DNA of 64,000 bases. Source: CAXBMB01 sp963976695 (GTDB lineage: Bacteria > Pseudomonadota > Alphaproteobacteria > Kiloniellales > DSM-21159). Below the pieces are notes generated by a model. The model searched no databases. It worked only from the letters and a program-made list of their open reading frames with translations, and had not been told where the DNA came from. Below, in pieces: positions 35,172 to 43,530 of this stretch. Within the stretch, counting starts at the first letter, position 1; each line of letters opens with the position of its first letter. Position numbers and translations under genes: made by a program. Location of the stretch: contig CAXBMB010000015.1 in NCBI GenBank assembly GCA_963976695.1, positions 1 to 64,000 on the forward strand, given 5' to 3'.

Positions 35172-35207
35172 GCCTGTGCCGGAACCCGCGCGGGTTCTGG
35201 CACAGGC
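35172..35207 (+). other. Hairpin between binding protein and permease genes
   Basis: Arms GCCTGTGCCGGAACCCGC and GCGGGTTCTGGCACAGGC fold into a near-perfect 18-bp helix with one G-U pair. It follows the binding-protein stop by 26 bases. No U tract is present. Such hairpins commonly protect the 5' mRNA of ABC operons and give more binding protein than permease. Confidence 0.65.
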
Positions 35208-35272
35208 GGCGGCCCGGCGGTGGACGAAGATCCCCACCGGCTGGCGGCGGTTGACCTCTGAAAGGGGCGCAG

Positions 35273-36028
35273 ATGTTGGATGTGATCCGGGAGTTCTTTC
35301 GCCAGTTGGCGATAGACGTCCCAACGTGGAATTTCATTTTCTTTTACGAAAAATCCGAGTGGGATAAAGTCATTGGCGGCTTGGCCATGACCATTCAACT
35401 CTCGGTGTTTTGCGTGATCTTTTCGGTGGTCATCGGCGTGGTTGGCGCCTGGATGCAGGGGTCGCCCAGCCGCGTGTTGCGGGCGATCATCAACGGGTAC
35501 ATCCAATTCTTCCGCAACACGCCGCCTTTTGTGCAACTGCTGTTCTTCTATTTCGCCCTTGGGCGCTTCACCCCCACCTATAGCCCGGATGGCTGGCTGG
35601 AGGTGCCGATCATCTCCAACGTCGGCTGGGCGATTATTTCGCTAAGCTTCTTTGCCGGGGCTTTCAACGTGGAGATTTTCCGCGCCGGGGCGGAAGCCGT
35701 GCCTGACTCGACCAAGGAAGCCGCCTCGGCGCTGGGCTATACCCGGGCGCAGACCTTTCGCTACATTGTCATGCCCCTGGCGTTGCGGGTTTCGCTGCCC
35801 GCGCTCAACAACAATCTGGTCAATCTGGTCAAGACCACCACGCAGGCCTTTGTCATCGCCGTGCCGGAGTTGCTCTATGAGGCGATCACCATTTGGAACG
35901 ACTATCCCTCGGCTCAGAACCCGATGATGGTGGTGTTGTTTTTCTCTTACGTCCTGTTGGTCGGCATTCTGGTCATGGGGATGAACAAGTGGGAACGAAA
36001 CATGCGTATCCCCGGTTATGGAGGATAG
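35273..36028 (+). CDS. Amino acid ABC transporter permease 1 (HisM type)
   Basis: A 251-residue inner-membrane protein with about five helices. The coupling motif EAASALGYTRAQTFRYIVMPLALRVSLPALNN is the EAA loop of the PAAT family. FRNTPPFVQLLFFYFALG is also typical. An unusually long N-terminal part (about 40 residues before helix 1) precedes TIQLSVFCVIFSVVIGVVG. It forms a heterodimer with the next permease. Confidence 0.92.
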   Translation: MLDVIREFFRQLAIDVPTWNFIFFYEKSEWDKVIGGLAMTIQLSVFCVIFSVVIGVVGAWMQGSPSRVLRAIINGYIQFFRNTPPFVQLLFFYFALGRFTPTYSPDGWLEVPIISNVGWAIISLSFFAGAFNVEIFRAGAEAVPDSTKEAASALGYTRAQTFRYIVMPLALRVSLPALNNNLVNLVKTTTQAFVIAVPELLYEAITIWNDYPSAQNPMMVVLFFSYVLLVGILVMGMNKWERNMRIPGYGG

Positions 36029-36032
36029 GGTC

Positions 36033-36938
36033 ATGACTGGTTTTTCACGGCGCGCGATTCCCGGTGTGGACGGTCGATCACGCACCGACCTTGCGGTGCT
36101 GCATTCCTTCAAGGCGCGCTACCGCGCGCCCGAAGAACTGGGGTTCAGCCACTGGATCGCCGGCTTGCCGGCCTGGACGCCGTTGGTCCTTTTGATCCTG
36201 GCCGGCTTCTGGCCGATGGTCGCGCTGGCCCAGAGCGTGGAAGGGTCAACGATCCAGGCTTTCCAGACGCTGGTTCGTTGGATCCCCTTCATCGTGATCA
36301 ATGGCTTCCTGTTCACCATTCTTATCTCGGTCTTGACCATGCTGATCGGAACCTTGGCCGGTGTGATGGTGGGCCTGGGACAAATCTCCCCCAACCGGGG
36401 TCTTCGCAGCTTTTGCTGGATGATCACGCAACTGTTCCGCAACTCCCCCTGGCTGGTGTTGCTGTTCATTGTCATGCTCTCCTTTCCCTTTGAGATCGTG
36501 ATCGGCACTCTGATCATTCCGATCCCCGATTGGATGAAGGCGGTGTTCGGCCTGTCGCTGCCGGTGATGGCGAACATTTCCGAAATCGTGCGCGGGGCGG
36601 TCAATTCCGTCCCCACGGCCCAGTGGGAGGCGTCGGAAAGCCTCGCCTTCAGTCGCCGACAAACGCTGTTTCGGATCATTCTGCCGCAGTGCTTCAAGCG
36701 GATGATTCCGCCCTGGATGAACTGGTATGCGATCCTCACCATGGCGACGCCGATCGTTTCCATCCTGGGAGTCGAGGAGGTGCTCAACCTGTCGCGGCAG
36801 GCCATCGAGGCCGAGGACAATCAACCGGAGTTGTTGATGCCGTTCTACGGCTTCGTGCTGTTGATATTTTTCGCCTATTGCTATCCCATCGCGCGCTGGA
36901 CGGTTCGTCTTGAAAAGCGCTTTTCGGTAAAAACCTAG
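36033..36938 (+). CDS. Amino acid ABC transporter permease 2 (HisM type)
   Basis: A 301-residue permease from the ATG at 36033, with GGAGGATAGGG just upstream. An ATG at 36018 is in frame but lies over the end of permease 1. The EAA loop is WEASESLAFSRRQTLFRIILPQCFKRMIPPWMN. Segments LFRNSPWLVLLFIVML and NISEIVRGAVNSVP match the PAAT fold. The N-terminal 50 residues are a hydrophilic extension. Confidence 0.92.
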   Translation: MTGFSRRAIPGVDGRSRTDLAVLHSFKARYRAPEELGFSHWIAGLPAWTPLVLLILAGFWPMVALAQSVEGSTIQAFQTLVRWIPFIVINGFLFTILISVLTMLIGTLAGVMVGLGQISPNRGLRSFCWMITQLFRNSPWLVLLFIVMLSFPFEIVIGTLIIPIPDWMKAVFGLSLPVMANISEIVRGAVNSVPTAQWEASESLAFSRRQTLFRIILPQCFKRMIPPWMNWYAILTMATPIVSILGVEEVLNLSRQAIEAEDNQPELLMPFYGFVLLIFFAYCYPIARWTVRLEKRFSVKT

Positions 36939-36951
36939 GGAAGTGCTCATC

Positions 36952-37707
36952 ATGGAAAAGACCAGCTGGACAGCTGATCAGCCGATTATCTCCCTCAAGA
37001 ACGTCCACAAGTCCTTCGGTCAGATGGAGGTTATTCGAGGGATCAGCCTGGAGATTATGAAAGGCGAGGTGATCTGCATCATCGGTCCTTCCGGGTCGGG
37101 CAAATCCACCTTGATCCGCTGCATCAACGGCCTCAACGACATTCAACAGGGGTCGATTCAGGTGGAGGGTCAGGAGGTGCATGACCCGAACCTGGACAAG
37201 CTGGAACTGCGCAAGAAAGTCGGCATGGTCTTCCAGCAGTACAACCTCTTTCCCCACAAGACGGCGTTGGAAAACGTCATGATGGCCCCGGTCCTGGTGC
37301 TGAAGCAGGACAAGCAGGAGGTGGAGCAGCGGGCGCGCAAATTGATCGCCAAGGTCCGTCTGGAAGGCAAGGAGGACAGCTATCCCGGCGAGCTGTCCGG
37401 CGGGCAGCAGCAGCGGGTGGCCATCGCGCGCTCGCTGGCGATGAACCCCGATGTCATGCTGTTCGACGAGGTGACCGCCGCGCTTGATCCCGAGACGGTC
37501 AAGGAGGTGCTGGTGACGATCAAGGAACTGGCGGCCGAGGGGATGACCTGCGTGCTGGTCACCCACGAGATGGGCTTCGCCCGAGAAATCGCCGACCACA
37601 TCTACTTCACCGACCGGGGGGTGATCGTCGAGCATGGTCCGCCCACCACCTTCTTCGACAACGCGAAAGACCCGCGCACCAAAGAGTTTCTGTCACAGAT
37701 TCTATAG
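36952..37707 (+). CDS. Amino acid ABC transporter ATPase
   Basis: A 251-residue ATPase with Walker A GPSGSGKST, signature LSGGQQQRVAIARS, Walker B VMLFDEVTAALD and H-loop VTHEM. Start chosen at ATG 36952, with AGGGA ten bases upstream; a GTG at 36943 abuts that site. It closes the four-gene uptake operon and is followed by a terminator-like hairpin. Confidence 0.95.
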   Translation: MEKTSWTADQPIISLKNVHKSFGQMEVIRGISLEIMKGEVICIIGPSGSGKSTLIRCINGLNDIQQGSIQVEGQEVHDPNLDKLELRKKVGMVFQQYNLFPHKTALENVMMAPVLVLKQDKQEVEQRARKLIAKVRLEGKEDSYPGELSGGQQQRVAIARSLAMNPDVMLFDEVTAALDPETVKEVLVTIKELAAEGMTCVLVTHEMGFAREIADHIYFTDRGVIVEHGPPTTFFDNAKDPRTKEFLSQIL

Positions 37708-37754
37708 CCTTTTGCCAGGAAAAGTGGTCCCCGGTTTTCCGTCCGGCAAAAGGC
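37707..37754 (+). terminator. Terminator-like hairpin after the amino acid transporter
   Basis: GCCTTTTGCC (37707-37716) pairs with GGCAAAAGGC (37745-37754), and inner GGAAAA (37718-37723) with TTTTCC (37735-37740), making a long stem. The following bases are CTTTC and a later TCTTTTG, so the U tract is weak. The gap before phoX continues to 37957 and holds the Pho box. Confidence 0.6.
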
Positions 37755-37781
37755 CTTTCAAGGGATCTTTTGTTAGGAAAA

Positions 37782-37799
37782 GGGTCATTCGGCTGTCAC
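37782..37799 (+). promoter_or_regulatory. Pho box upstream of phoX
   Basis: GGGTCAT-TCGG-CTGTCAC matches the PhoB box pattern of two direct 7-mers (CTGTCAT) separated by four bases, at 5/7 and 7/7 identity. A TAGCCT at 37821 could be the -10. The gene downstream is a phosphatase, which supports the assignment. Confidence 0.6.
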
Positions 37800-37957
37800 G
37801 GGAGTGACTTTCGCCGCGGCTAGCCTGTGGGCGACTTGGACAGCAGCGCTGGGCGCTTCGACCCGGTCGTGAGATACCCGCAAATCGGTTGGAGGCCGGA
37901 ACGGGAGGGCAAAGCCGAAGGCGGCCGCGCGCGGTTCTGGTCAGGAAGGTACGAGAG

Positions 37958-39865
37958 ATGAAAGAATTTGAAGCGCGCGAGGAGCAGGGGCGATCCTGCG
38001 ATGCCGCCGGGGCGGCGCGCCGTTCGGGCTCCCCGGGGAGCGAATTTGACGGCATCGTCGACCGGGTGATGGATCGGCGCAGCTTTCTCGGTAAGGGCGT
38101 CGCCGTTGGTGCGAGCGCTTTCGTCATCGGCGGCACCGGGCTGATCCCGGCGCGCGCCTTGGCCGCCGATGGCCGGTTGGGCTTCAAGGCGGTGGCCGCC
38201 AACAGCGAAGATACCGTTACCGTGCCGGAGGGCTATCAGTGGCAGGTGGTGGCCAAGTGGGGCGACCCGTTGTGGTCCGGCGTTGCCGAATTTGACCCGC
38301 AAACCCGTGGCACCGGTCACAGTCAGGAGCGGGCTTTCGGCGACAACAACGACGGGATGGCCTTCTTCACCTCGGGCGGCCGCAACATCCTGGTGGTGAA
38401 CAACGAATACACCAACTTGCCGATCATCTATGGCAACCGCCGATCCGGCCGGCCTGAAAACGCCGATGACCTGCGTAAGGGCAAGGCCGCCCATGGCGTA
38501 TCGGTGATGGAGATCGCGCAGCAGCAGGGTCGCTGGTCGGTTGTGCGGGACTCGCCCTTCAATCGCCGGATTACCGCCGACAGCCCGATGGATTTGACCG
38601 GCCCGGCGCGCGGCCACGACTTGATGAAGACGGCCGCCGACCCTGCGGGAACCACATCACGCGGCACCTGGAACAACTGCGCCAACGGCCGCACCCCCTG
38701 GGGCACCTATCTGACCTGCGAGGAAAACTTCAACGGCTATTTTTCCAGCAGTGACGCGCGGTTTATCCCCACCGCCGCGATGAACCGCTATGACGTCGGG
38801 GTGACAGACCGGGGCTACGGCTGGGCCGGCGGCGACGAACGCTTCGACATCGCCAAGCACCCCAATGAATGCAACCGCGTCGGCTATGTGGTGGAGATCG
38901 ATCCCCGAGACCCGATGTCCACGCCGAAGAAGCGGACCGGCCTGGGCCGCTTCAAGCATGAAAACGCCGAGGTCGTGGTTGCCGCCAACGGTCAGGTGGT
39001 GGTCTATATGGGCGACGATGAACGGGGCGAGTTCTTGTATCGCTTCATCTCCGACGGGCGCTACGACCCTGCGGGCGATAACCGCGACCTGCTGGCCCAG
39101 GGTAAGCTTTTTGCGGCCAAATTCCATGACAACCTGCGCGGCGAGTGGTTGGAACTGTCCCCCCAGACCACCGGCATGGCCAGCCAGGGCGAGGTTTGCA
39201 TCCATGCCCGCTTGGCCGCGTCCAAAGTTGGGGCGACGACCTTGGATCGGCCGGAGTGGATTTCGGTCAATCCGAAGAAGGCCGAGGCCTATTGCTGCCT
39301 CACCAACAACAAGAGCCGGGGCCGCAAGCCGAACAAGGGCGGCGACCCCATGCCGGTGGGCGGGCCCAATCCGCGCGAAAACAACAACTACGGTCAGATT
39401 GTCCGCTGGGCGCCCGACGGCGGCGATCACACCGGCAACGCCTTCGACTGGAGCTTGTTCGTCGTCGCGGGCAACCCCACGGTCTATCAAGATGAGCGGG
39501 CGGGGTCCGACAACATCAGCGCGCAGAACATGTTCAACTCGCCCGACGGTCTGGCCTTCGACAACTATGGCCTGCTGTGGATCCAAACCGATGGAAGCGA
39601 TTCCAACACCGGCGACTTTGCCGGGCAAGGCAACAACCAGATGTTGGTTGGGGATCCTGAAACCGGCAAGATCAAGCGGTTTCTGGTCGGCCCGCGCGGG
39701 TGTGAGATGACCGGCATCACCTGGAGCGCCGACCGCCGCACCCTGTTCGTCGGCGTGCAGCACCCCGGTGAAAAGGGCGACAGCCATTTCCCCGACGGCG
39801 GCGGGTCGGTTCCGCGTTCGGCGGTGATCGCGATCACCCGCAAGGACGGCGGCTTGATGGGGTAG
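37958..39865 (+). CDS. phoX: PhoX-type alkaline phosphatase (Tat-exported)
   Basis: A 635-residue PhoX/DUF839 phosphatase, start at the ATG at 37958. A twin-arginine leader (DRRSFLGKGVAVGASAFVIGG) is preceded by an unusually long N region of about 40 residues. Conserved segments include NNEYTN, RGHDLMKTAADPAGTTSRGTWNNCANGRTPWGTYLTCEENFNGYF and FKHENAEVVVAANGQVVVYMGDDERGEFLYRF. PhoX is a Ca/Fe-dependent phosphomonoesterase of the periplasm, induced by phosphate starvation; the Pho box upstream agrees. Confidence 0.92.
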   Translation: MKEFEAREEQGRSCDAAGAARRSGSPGSEFDGIVDRVMDRRSFLGKGVAVGASAFVIGGTGLIPARALAADGRLGFKAVAANSEDTVTVPEGYQWQVVAKWGDPLWSGVAEFDPQTRGTGHSQERAFGDNNDGMAFFTSGGRNILVVNNEYTNLPIIYGNRRSGRPENADDLRKGKAAHGVSVMEIAQQQGRWSVVRDSPFNRRITADSPMDLTGPARGHDLMKTAADPAGTTSRGTWNNCANGRTPWGTYLTCEENFNGYFSSSDARFIPTAAMNRYDVGVTDRGYGWAGGDERFDIAKHPNECNRVGYVVEIDPRDPMSTPKKRTGLGRFKHENAEVVVAANGQVVVYMGDDERGEFLYRFISDGRYDPAGDNRDLLAQGKLFAAKFHDNLRGEWLELSPQTTGMASQGEVCIHARLAASKVGATTLDRPEWISVNPKKAEAYCCLTNNKSRGRKPNKGGDPMPVGGPNPRENNNYGQIVRWAPDGGDHTGNAFDWSLFVVAGNPTVYQDERAGSDNISAQNMFNSPDGLAFDNYGLLWIQTDGSDSNTGDFAGQGNNQMLVGDPETGKIKRFLVGPRGCEMTGITWSADRRTLFVGVQHPGEKGDSHFPDGGGSVPRSAVIAITRKDGGLMG

Positions 39866-40019
39866 GCTGCACGTCGATCCGACCCTAGGTGTTTGATCCC
39901 AGGATTTGATGGTGCAATCTATTCGTTGGAATGGAAAGAAGCGCTATGGAACAGGGTCGTCAAAAGAGGGCCGCCACAGGAGGGTCGCTGAAAATGGACG
40001 GCGGCAAGTTGCAGCGGTG

Positions 40020-40919
40020 GTGAAGATTTTCTATTCCGACAGCGCCGCCCTGCCGGTGCCGGCGGGTCATCGCTTTCCGGCTGAAAAGTACCGGCTGTTG
40101 CGGGACAGGCTGCTGGCGGACGGAATTTTGTCGGCCGCCTGCCTGGCGCGGTCACCGCTGTGCAGCCGCGCCGACCTGACCCGCGTGCACGCCGTCGACT
40201 ACGTCGACAGCTTTCTCAACGGCACCCTGGACGCCAGGGCGCAGCGCCGAATTGGTCTGCCCTGGAGTCCGGCCTATGCGATCCGTGCTCGCGCCAGCGT
40301 GGGCGGCACGATCGCGGCGACGCAAGCGGCGTTGCGCGATGGATTTTCCGGCCATTTGGCCGGTGGGACGCACCATGCCCACCATGACTTCGGCGCGGGG
40401 TTTTGCGTCTTCAACGACTTTGCGGTGGCGGCGGCCAAGGCGCTGGCCAAAGGCTGGGTGACGCGCATTGCGATCATCGATCTGGACGTTCACCAAGGCG
40501 ACGGCAACGCCGCCCTGCTGGCCGGCCGCCAAGAGGTGTTTGTGTTCAGCCTGCACGGCGAGAAGAACTTTCCCTTTCAAAAGGTGCCCTCGGATCTGGA
40601 CGTGGCCCTGCCCGATGGCACCGAGGACCGGGCCTATCTTTCGGCCTTGCGCCAGGCGCTGCCGCGGGTCTTCGCCTTTCAGCCGGAGTTGGTGCTCTAT
40701 CAGGCGGGGGTCGATCCCCTGGCGCAGGATAAGCTGGGTCGCTTTGCGCTGACCTTCGCCGGGCTGATGGCGCGCGACGATTTGGTGCTGCGCGCCTGTC
40801 GGGACCGGGAAATTCCGGTGGCCCTGGTTCTGGGCGGCGGTTACAGCGACCCGATCGCCCACTCGGTCCTGGCCGCGGCGAACAGCTACCGGGTGGCCAC
40901 GGCGCTGTTCGGCTGGTGA
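40020..40919 (+). CDS. Histone deacetylase-superfamily protein (AcuC/HDAC-like)
   Basis: About 299 residues from a GTG at 40020; the frame extends upstream to 39906 with low-complexity sequence. HDAC motifs: GGTHHAHHDFGAGFCVFNDFAVAA (active-site His-His and zinc-site region), IIDLDVHQGDGNA (zinc-binding Asp/His) and LYQAGVDPLAQDKLGRFALT (zinc Asp). It would hydrolyse an acylated amine or lysine; bacterial relatives include acetylpolyamine amidohydrolases. A weak ribosome site leaves the start uncertain. Its link to the adjacent genes is unclear. Confidence 0.85.
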   Translation: MKIFYSDSAALPVPAGHRFPAEKYRLLRDRLLADGILSAACLARSPLCSRADLTRVHAVDYVDSFLNGTLDARAQRRIGLPWSPAYAIRARASVGGTIAATQAALRDGFSGHLAGGTHHAHHDFGAGFCVFNDFAVAAAKALAKGWVTRIAIIDLDVHQGDGNAALLAGRQEVFVFSLHGEKNFPFQKVPSDLDVALPDGTEDRAYLSALRQALPRVFAFQPELVLYQAGVDPLAQDKLGRFALTFAGLMARDDLVLRACRDREIPVALVLGGGYSDPIAHSVLAAANSYRVATALFGW

Positions 40920-40920
40920 C

Positions 40921-41296
40921 GCCGCGCCGGTGCGCGACGGCTTGTTTTATTTCGTCGCCGGAAACGATGGCGTGATTGTTTCGTCCGGCTACAATGTCGC
41001 CGGTCCGAAAGTCGATTCGGCTCTGCTGTGCGATCCGGCGGTGCTGGAACGCGCCGTGGCTGGCTGGCCGGACGGTGATCGCGGACGGCGGTGGCGGCCT
41101 TTGTGGCGCTGGTGCGGCGCCGGCGCGGGACCGTCAGGAAGACGCGGGCATGGTAAAAGCACCGCAAGACCATGTAAAAGCGGCTATTGCCCCTTATAAG
41201 TATCCCCGCAGGGTGACGTCCCGCGGGGCGCTTCCCAAGACAGCGATCGGAAAAGTACAGCGGTACAAAGTCAAAGAGACCGCACAAAGCAACTGA
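40921..41296 (+). pseudogene. Decayed C-terminal fragment of an aromatic acyl-CoA ligase
   Basis: The translation reads RDGLFYFVAGNDGVIVSSG in one frame, AVAAFVALVRRR in a second frame, then PQDHVKAAIAPYKYPRR and LPKTAIGKVQRYK in a third. These are the successive C-terminal blocks of benzoate/aminobenzoate-CoA ligases (AMP-binding family), including the A10-type lysine region. At least two frameshifts break it, and the N-terminal 75 percent is absent. It directly precedes the aromatic-type ABC transporter and is probably the remnant of a functionally linked ligase. This accounts for most of the 407-bp gap between neighbouring genes. Confidence 0.8.
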
Positions 41297-41326
41297 AACA
41301 GGCAAGAGAAACTGGAGGCTTTCACC

Positions 41327-42454
41327 ATGAAGAAGATACTGGGCTTAGGCCTGAGCGCGATGCTGCTGGCGTCCCCCGCCCTGGCGGCCACCAAGATCGG
41401 CATGATCACCACCTTGTCCGGTGGCGGCTCCCATCTGGGCATCGACGTGCGCGACGGCTTTATGCTGGCGATCGAACAGTCGGGCCGCAAGGACATTGAG
41501 GTTCTGGTCGAGGACGATGGCCGCAAGCCCGACGTGGCCAAGGCAATCGCCGACAAATTTATCCAGCGCGACAAGGTCGACATTATGACCGGCATTATCT
41601 GGTCGAACCTTGCCATGGCCGTGGTGCCCTCCACGGTGCGCCAGGGGGTCTTCTATCTCTCGCCCAACGCCGGACCGTCCAAGCTGGCGGGCAAGGGCTG
41701 CAACGCCAACTACTTCAACGTCGCCTGGCAGAACAACAACCTGCATGAAGCCATGGGTAACTATATGAAAGAAGCGGGCTTGAAGGCCCCCTTCATTCTG
41801 GCTCCCAACTATCCGGCGGGCACCGATGCGCTGGCCGGCTTCACCAGCCGATTCGGGCCGCCCAAGGGTCAACTCTTCACTAAGTTGGGGCAAAAGGACT
41901 ATGCCGCCGAGATTGCCCGAATTCGCGCCAGCGGCGCGGATTCGGTGTTTTTCTTCCTGCCCGGGGGCATGGGCATCGCTTTCATGAAGCAGTACGCGGC
42001 CTCTGGCATCGACCTGCCGGTCTATGGTCCGGCCTTCTCCTTCGACGAGATCATTCTGGGCGCGGTGGGCGACTCGGCCATCGGCGTGAAGAACACCTCG
42101 CAGTGGGCCTATGATCTGGACAACCCGACCAACAAGGCCTTCGTCGAGAGCTTCCGCAAAAGCTATGGCCGCACCCCGACGCTGTACGCCTCGCAAGGTT
42201 TTGACACCGCCAACCTGATCCTCTCGGCGCTGAAAGTGGCCGCGCCTTCCGACGCCGACGCTTTCCGCCAGGCTCTGGAGGCGGCGAATTTTGATTCCGT
42301 GCGCGGGGCGTTCAAGTTCGGTCCCAACCATCACCCGATTCAGAACATCTATGTTCGTGAAGTGGTGGCCGGCGACGGCAAGCCGACCAACAAGCTGATC
42401 GGCATCGCCATGGAGAACCTGCAGGACGCCTTCGCGGCGGACTGCAAGCTGTAA
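41327..42454 (+). CDS. Branched-chain-type ABC binding protein, probably for an aromatic acid
   Basis: A 375-residue LivK-like periplasmic protein with a signal peptide (MKKILGLGLSAMLLASPALA), strand TKIGMITTLSGGGSHLGIDVRDGF and FESFRKSYGRTPTLYASQGFDTANLI. Such proteins carry aromatic acids in several proteobacteria. The adjoining ligase remnant suggests the same. The substrate is inference. Confidence 0.85.
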   Translation: MKKILGLGLSAMLLASPALAATKIGMITTLSGGGSHLGIDVRDGFMLAIEQSGRKDIEVLVEDDGRKPDVAKAIADKFIQRDKVDIMTGIIWSNLAMAVVPSTVRQGVFYLSPNAGPSKLAGKGCNANYFNVAWQNNNLHEAMGNYMKEAGLKAPFILAPNYPAGTDALAGFTSRFGPPKGQLFTKLGQKDYAAEIARIRASGADSVFFFLPGGMGIAFMKQYAASGIDLPVYGPAFSFDEIILGAVGDSAIGVKNTSQWAYDLDNPTNKAFVESFRKSYGRTPTLYASQGFDTANLILSALKVAAPSDADAFRQALEAANFDSVRGAFKFGPNHHPIQNIYVREVVAGDGKPTNKLIGIAMENLQDAFAADCKL

Positions 42455-42509
42455 CCGCGTGCTTGCTTGACCGGTTAACAACCCGAGACGGCGCGCCGCG
42501 ACAGGTCGG

Positions 42510-42534
42510 GGCCGCGCGGCCTTGCCGCGCGGTC
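42510..42534 (+). other. Hairpin between binding protein and LivH genes
   Basis: GGCCGCGCGGC and GCCGCGCGGTC pair over 11 bp (one G-U) around a 3-base CTT loop. No U tract follows. Position and form match the hairpin in the amino acid transporter operon (35172-35207), suggesting mRNA stabilisation of the binding-protein message. Confidence 0.6.
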
Positions 42535-42609
42535 GCCTCGGGCCCAACCGACCGCTGATCGTCCGCGCCTTGACGATCCAAAAACAATCTTGCGTTCTAA
42601 GGTATTTTC

Positions 42610-43530
42610 ATGGCCGTGACCCTGGTGATAGAGCAACTCCTCAACGGGCTGCAGTTCGGCGTCATGCTTTTCCTCATGGCCGCCGGCCTGACCCTGGTGT
42701 TCGGCGTCATGGGACTGATCAACCTGGCCCATGGCTCGCTTTACATGGTCGGCGCCTTTGTCTGCGCGGTGGTGGCGGCGCAGACCGGCAGCTTTTGGCT
42801 TGGTCTGCTGGCCGGGGCCTTGGCGGCGGCGGCGACCGGGGCGCTGGTCGAAGTTCTGGTGATCCGACGGCTGTATGACCGGGATCATTTGGATCAGGTT
42901 TTGGCGACCTTTGCCCTGATTCTGATTTTCACCGAGGGCACCCGCTGGCTTTTCGGCTCGCAACCGCTGTGGCTCGACGTGCCCGAATCGCTAAGCGGCG
43001 CGGTTACCCTGCCCGGCGGCGCGCCCTATCCGCTCTATCGCCTGGCCCTGCTTTTCTTTGGCCTGGCGCTGGCGGCGGGGCTTTATCTGCTGATCGCGCG
43101 AACCCGCCTGGGGATGCGCATCCGGGCCGGGGAGAGCGACCGGGAAATGATCGGCGCGCTGGGCGTGGACATCCGTGCGCTCTACACCCTGGTGTTTGCC
43201 CTGGGCGCCGGGTTGGCGGGGCTGGCTGGATCGCTGGTGGGGGCGTTGCAGTCGGTGCAGGTGGGGATGGGAGAGCCGGTGCTGATCCTGGCCTTCGTGG
43301 TTATCGTGATCGGCGGCATCGGCTCGATCAAGGGCGCCTTGATCGGTAGTTTGCTGGTCGGCGTGGTGGACACGCTGGGGCGGATTTTGCTGCCCGGATT
43401 TTTCGCGCTTTTCATGCCGCCTTCCAGCGCGGCGAGCACCGGCGGGGCGCTGGCCTCCATGCTGATCTATCTGCTGATGGCGGTCATTCTCGCGCTCAAG
43501 CCGAAAGGACTGTTCCCCGCCAATGCTTGA
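42610..43530 (+). CDS. LivH-type permease of the branched-chain ABC family
   Basis: A 306-residue integral membrane protein with about eight helices. Family segments: LNGLQFGVMLFLMAAGLTLVFGVMGLINLAHGSLYMVGAF and GERIGSIKGALIGSLLVGVVDTL-like GGIGSIKGALIGSLLVG. Start at ATG 42610 with AAGG. It overlaps livM by eight bases. Confidence 0.92.
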   Translation: MAVTLVIEQLLNGLQFGVMLFLMAAGLTLVFGVMGLINLAHGSLYMVGAFVCAVVAAQTGSFWLGLLAGALAAAATGALVEVLVIRRLYDRDHLDQVLATFALILIFTEGTRWLFGSQPLWLDVPESLSGAVTLPGGAPYPLYRLALLFFGLALAAGLYLLIARTRLGMRIRAGESDREMIGALGVDIRALYTLVFALGAGLAGLAGSLVGALQSVQVGMGEPVLILAFVVIVIGGIGSIKGALIGSLLVGVVDTLGRILLPGFFALFMPPSSAASTGGALASMLIYLLMAVILALKPKGLFPANA

